DNA from: Gammaproteobacteria bacterium
GTDB lineage: Bacteria; Pseudomonadota; Gammaproteobacteria; Pseudomonadales; Azotimanducaceae
Assembly: GCA_003228415.1 (NCBI GenBank)
Contig: QIDL01000572.1
Span: forward strand, 1 to 7,773
Length of the DNA stretch: 7,773 bases
Direction: 5' to 3'
In this document: positions 4,847 through 7,773 of the stretch, one piece after another
Position numbering within the stretch: position 1 is the first letter of the stretch
How the letters are laid out: each line of letters begins with the position of its first letter
Program-made: the position numbers and the translations under genes
Notes under the pieces: model-generated
What the model saw: only the letters and a program-made list of their open reading frames with translations
Databases searched by the model: none
What the model was told of the DNA's origin: nothing

Positions 4847-7582
4847 ATGGGGGTAGAGGGGAAACCGCTGGTTCTGGTGGATGGCAGTTCTTATCTGTTT
4901 CGGGCCTATCACGCTCTGCCCGATCTCAGAACGTCCAGTAATTTTCCTACCGGCGCAGTCCGTGGTGTGATCAGTATGATCCGGAAGCTGGCGAAGGATT
5001 ATGAGGGCAGCCCGATTGCCGTGGTTTTCGATGCCAAGGGCAAGACTTTTCGTAACGATCTCTATTCACAATACAAAGCCAACCGGCCGCCAATGCCGGA
5101 CGATCTGCGTCAGCAGATCGAGCCCATCCACGCGATCATCCAGGCGATGGGGCTGCCACTACTGGTCGTGCCGGATGTGGAAGCCGATGATGTGATCGGT
5201 ACCCTGGCATGTGAAGCCACGGTCATGAAACGGGATACCGTTGTCTCCACCGGCGACAAGGACATGGCGCAACTGGTCACCGACCATGTCAGCCTGGTGA
5301 ATACCATGACCGAAACCACCATGGATCGGGATGGAGTGGTGGAGAAATTCGGGGTCACCCCCGAGCAGATCGTCGATTATCTGGCACTCATGGGCGACAC
5401 TGTGGACAACATCCCGGGCGTGCCAAAGGTTGGACCGAAGACGGCGGCCAAGTGGTTGACGGAACACGGCAGCCTGGATGCCATCATTGCCAATGCGGAG
5501 AGCTTCAAGGGCAAGATCGGTGAAAACTTGCGAGCTTCCCTTGCGCAGTTACCGCTGTCGCGAGCGCTGACGCAGATCAAGTGCGATGTAGGGCTGGAGG
5601 TTGGGATCGAGGAGCTGATTCCTGGTGTGCAGGATGAAGCCGCGCTGCTGGAGCTCTTCGAGCGCTTCGAGTTCAAAAGCTGGTTGAGGGAACTCGCGGC
5701 CTCTGACGCGACCGCTTACGCGGAGTCTTCCGCGACTGATAGCGCTGGAGAGGACGTTCCTCCGGCCGCCGTACCTGGCAACTATCGTGCGATTACCGAT
5801 CTGGGAGAGTTGAGCACACTGATCGCTTCGCTCAGGGCTGCCGGTTGCTTCGCCGTGGATACGGAGACCACCAGCCTGAACTATATGGACGCGGAGCTGG
5901 TCGGTTTTTCGTTCTGCGCGGAGCCCGGCGAAGCGGTTTATGTGCCGGTAGGGCATCGCTATATCGGTGCTCCTGAGCAGCTCGGCCTCGCCGAGGTACT
6001 GGAGGCCTTGAAGCCCCTGCTGGAAGACGATCGCGTCCAGAAGGTCGGCCAGCATCTGAAATACGATCTGAACGTACTGGCTCGCTATGGTGTGACGATC
6101 AACGGGATCGAGTACGACACCATGCTCGAGTCGTATGTTCTCAACAGCGTCGGCAGCCGGCACAACATGGACGATCTGGCGAAGAAGTATCTGGCGCGGG
6201 ACACCATTCACTTTGAGGATGTCGCTGGTAAAGGCGCGAAGCAGATTGGTTTCGACCAGGTGCCTCTGGAGCAGGCCACCCCCTATGCGGCAGAAGACGC
6301 CGATGTGACCTGGCAACTGCATCAATACCTGTGGCCGAAGCTCGCCGTGGAAGAGAAGCTGTCTAAGGTATTTCGTGACATCGAAATGCCGTTGATGCCG
6401 GTGTTGGCGCGCATGGAGCGCACGGGTGCCTTGATCGATGGCGGGCTGCTCGACGAGCAGAGTGTGGAGCTGGCGGAGCGAATGGTGACGTTGGTGGAGC
6501 AGGCCCATGAGCTGGCGGGTTCAGAGTTCAATCTTGACTCACCCAAACAGTTGCAGCAGATCTTTTACGAGAAGCTGGGCTTGCCGGTGTTGAAAAAAAC
6601 TCCAAAAGGGCAACCGTCTACTGCGGAGCCGGTACTGGTGGACCTGGCCAGAGAATACGAGCTACCCAGTGTCATTCTGGAATATCGAAGTCTGGCCAAG
6701 CTGAAATCCACCTATACCGACAAATTGCCATTGCAGATCAATCAGAAGACCGGTCGGGTGCACACCTCCTATCATCAGGCCGTGGCTGCGACCGGGCGGC
6801 TATCGTCTACCGACCCGAATTTGCAGAATATTCCGATTCGTACCGCAGAAGGTCGAAGGATACGCCAGGCTTTTGTGGCTCCGCCCGGTCGCAGCATCAT
6901 TGCCGCCGACTATTCCCAGATTGAGCTGAGAATCATGGCGCATCTGTCGGGCGATGAGGGACTCAAAGCTGCCTTTGCCAACGATCAGGACATTCACCGG
7001 GCGACCGCATCGGAGGTATTTTCCCAGAGTCTCGATGAGGTGACCGACGAACAACGGCGTAACGCCAAGGCGATCAACTTCGGGCTGATCTACGGGATGT
7101 CAGCCTTCGGACTCGGTCGTCAATTGAGTATTTCCCGGACTCTAGCCCAGGATTACATCGATCGTTACTTCGCCCGCTATCCCGGGGTCGCCGATTACAT
7201 GGATCAGACTCGGGCACTTGCCCACGACCAGGGTTTCGTGGAAACGCTTTTTGGTCGACGCCTCTACCTGCCGGAAATCAACACCCGTCATCAGCAGCGA
7301 CGTCAGGCAGCCGAGCGCGCAGCAATCAACGCGCCGATGCAGGGTACCGCAGCCGACATCATCAAGCGGGCCATGCTCAGCGTCGATGCCTGGCTCAACG
7401 ATTCGGACCTGGATGCGCTGATGATCATGCAGGTCCACGACGAGCTGGTGCTGGAAGCGGCCAATGCCGATGTGGAGGCGGTAGTTGCCGGTGTGAACGA
7501 GCGCATGTCTCAGGCGGCGGATCTTTCGGTCGTGCTGTTGGTGGATACCGGTATCGGCGCGAACTGGGACGAGGCGCACTAG
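4847..7582 (+). CDS. polA: DNA polymerase I, with both exonuclease activities
   Basis: Full-length Pol I, 911 residues, acting in Okazaki-fragment processing and excision repair. The 5'-3' nuclease domain (about 5-265) has LVDGSSYLFRAYHAL, EADD (112-115), GDKD (Asp137, Asp139) and VDNIPGVPKVGPKTAAKWL (helix-hairpin-helix). The 3'-5' proofreading domain (about 310-500) keeps its catalytic set: Asp338 and Glu340 (VDTETTSL), Asp407 (HLKYD), Tyr480 and Asp484 (YAAEDADVT). The polymerase domain (about 530-911) has motif A AADYSQIELR (Asp688), the O-helix RRNAKAINFGLIYG (Arg737, Lys741, Phe745, Tyr749) and motif C VHDE (His864, Asp865, Glu866). Phe at the position of E. coli Phe762 predicts normal discrimination against dideoxynucleotides. 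The start at ATG 4847 is chosen because GAGAGG (4834-4839) lies 7 bp before it; ATG 4841 is only 1 bp from that site but would add just two residues. It is divergent from the DUF2782 gene and convergent with engB. The last 12 bases, including TAG, recur twice just downstream. Confidence 0.98.
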   Translation: MGVEGKPLVLVDGSSYLFRAYHALPDLRTSSNFPTGAVRGVISMIRKLAKDYEGSPIAVVFDAKGKTFRNDLYSQYKANRPPMPDDLRQQIEPIHAIIQAMGLPLLVVPDVEADDVIGTLACEATVMKRDTVVSTGDKDMAQLVTDHVSLVNTMTETTMDRDGVVEKFGVTPEQIVDYLALMGDTVDNIPGVPKVGPKTAAKWLTEHGSLDAIIANAESFKGKIGENLRASLAQLPLSRALTQIKCDVGLEVGIEELIPGVQDEAALLELFERFEFKSWLRELAASDATAYAESSATDSAGEDVPPAAVPGNYRAITDLGELSTLIASLRAAGCFAVDTETTSLNYMDAELVGFSFCAEPGEAVYVPVGHRYIGAPEQLGLAEVLEALKPLLEDDRVQKVGQHLKYDLNVLARYGVTINGIEYDTMLESYVLNSVGSRHNMDDLAKKYLARDTIHFEDVAGKGAKQIGFDQVPLEQATPYAAEDADVTWQLHQYLWPKLAVEEKLSKVFRDIEMPLMPVLARMERTGALIDGGLLDEQSVELAERMVTLVEQAHELAGSEFNLDSPKQLQQIFYEKLGLPVLKKTPKGQPSTAEPVLVDLAREYELPSVILEYRSLAKLKSTYTDKLPLQINQKTGRVHTSYHQAVAATGRLSSTDPNLQNIPIRTAEGRRIRQAFVAPPGRSIIAADYSQIELRIMAHLSGDEGLKAAFANDQDIHRATASEVFSQSLDEVTDEQRRNAKAINFGLIYGMSAFGLGRQLSISRTLAQDYIDRYFARYPGVADYMDQTRALAHDQGFVETLFGRRLYLPEINTRHQQRRQAAERAAINAPMQGTAADIIKRAMLSVDAWLNDSDLDALMIMQVHDELVLEAANADVEAVVAGVNERMSQAADLSVVLLVDTGIGANWDEAH

Positions 7583-7634
7583 CTCCGCCAGTGCGTGAGG
7601 ATGAAGAGGCGCACTAGACGAAGGGGCGCACTAG
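7571..7634 (+). repeat. Three copies of a polA stop-codon segment
   Basis: GAGGCGCACTAG occurs at 7571-7582 (the last polA codons and TAG stop), again at 7606-7617, and as GGGGCGCACTAG at 7623-7634. The second and third copies form a 17-bp-period tandem (GAAGAGGCGCACTAG at 7603-7617 and GAAGGGGCGCACTAG at 7620-7634). The first copy is 35 bp from the second. The copies are not in frame with polA. They occupy nearly the whole gap to the engB stop. Confidence 0.85.
7575..7595. terminator. Weak hairpin at the end of polA
   Basis: CGCACT (7575-7580) can pair with AGTGCG (7590-7595) around a 9-base loop, overlapping the polA stop codon. There is no T-run afterwards on either strand, so an intrinsic terminator is not established. 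It sits between convergent genes where a bidirectional terminator would be expected. Confidence 0.25.
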
Positions 7635-7638
7635 CGGT

Positions 7639-7773
7639 TCAGGGGTGTAACCAGATCTCCAGTGTTGCGAGCAGTTCCCCGACGCCCTGGCCGGTGGTTG
7701 CGGAAAAGGCCTGCACCTGGGTCAGTGGATGCCCCGCCACCGCCTGGCGAACGGTTTTCAGTGCGTTGCCCTG
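7639..7773 (-). CDS. engB: EngB/YihA GTPase, C-terminal end (partial)
   Basis: The minus strand has 44 codons ending at the TGA complement (7639-7641); the gene continues beyond the right edge. The translation (QGNALKTVRQAVAG, then VQAFSATTGQGVGELLATLE and IWLHP) matches the C-terminal end of the YihA/EngB/YsxC family, where the G5-like SA/SS motif (here FSATTG) is followed by a final helix. These GTPases act in assembly of the large ribosomal subunit. The G1-G4 motifs lie outside the window, so identity rests on this tail and on the well-known engB-polA neighbourhood in pseudomonads. It is convergent with polA, with 56 bp between the stops. Confidence 0.85.
   Translation of the reverse strand, partial: QGNALKTVRQAVAGHPLTQVQAFSATTGQGVGELLATLEIWLHP

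Noticed and set aside
5549..6508. Minus-strand frame of 319 codons
   Set aside because: It is antisense to the conserved exonuclease and polymerase parts of polA and is a typical shadow of a high-GC gene.

Overview
The window looks like chromosomal DNA of a gammaproteobacterium. The right half has the order thrB (ThrB2/APH type) - DUF2782 gene - polA - engB, with the first two genes divergent from polA and engB convergent with it. This order is familiar from Pseudomonas and relatives. All the genes I can name have their closest recognisable family members in Proteobacteria. The lineage call is an inference from gene order and protein style, not from a marker search.

Region by region: (1) 1-344 holds no gene I can support. 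(2) About 345-765 (minus) is the middle and C-terminal part of a beta-class DNA methyltransferase, cut at both ends. (3) It abuts, at about 750-770, the C-terminal 70-odd residues of a SCO1/SenC copper-chaperone-like protein on the plus strand (752-979). Both are remnants, so this is a rearrangement junction. (4) 1014-2294 egtB and about 2365/2413-3354 egtD (plus) form the ergothioneine core pair, separated by a threefold 19-bp tandem repeat that begins inside the last codons of egtB. (5) 3405-4400 thrB and 4411-4704 a DUF2782 exported protein (both minus) form a short operon, convergent with egtD. (6) 4705-4846 is a divergent intergenic region with three dyad-symmetric elements. (7) 4847-7582 polA is a complete three-activity DNA polymerase I. 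(8) 7583-7638 contains repeats of the polA stop-codon segment. (9) 7639-7773 is the C-terminal end of engB (minus), running off the window.

Functionally, EgtD trimethylates histidine to hercynine and EgtB performs the oxygen-dependent C-S bond formation on hercynine, so the pair supplies the core of ergothioneine (thiol antioxidant) synthesis. No egtA, egtC or egtE is seen here. The right half is housekeeping: threonine synthesis, an uncharacterised envelope protein, DNA repair/replication and ribosome assembly.

I found no CRISPR array, tRNA, rRNA, insertion sequence or clearly novel multi-gene system. The most unusual signals are the methyltransferase/SCO junction, the short repeats that copy the stop-codon region of two separate genes (egtB and polA), and the initiation region of egtD, where a strong ribosome binding site is followed by ATC rather than a normal start codon.
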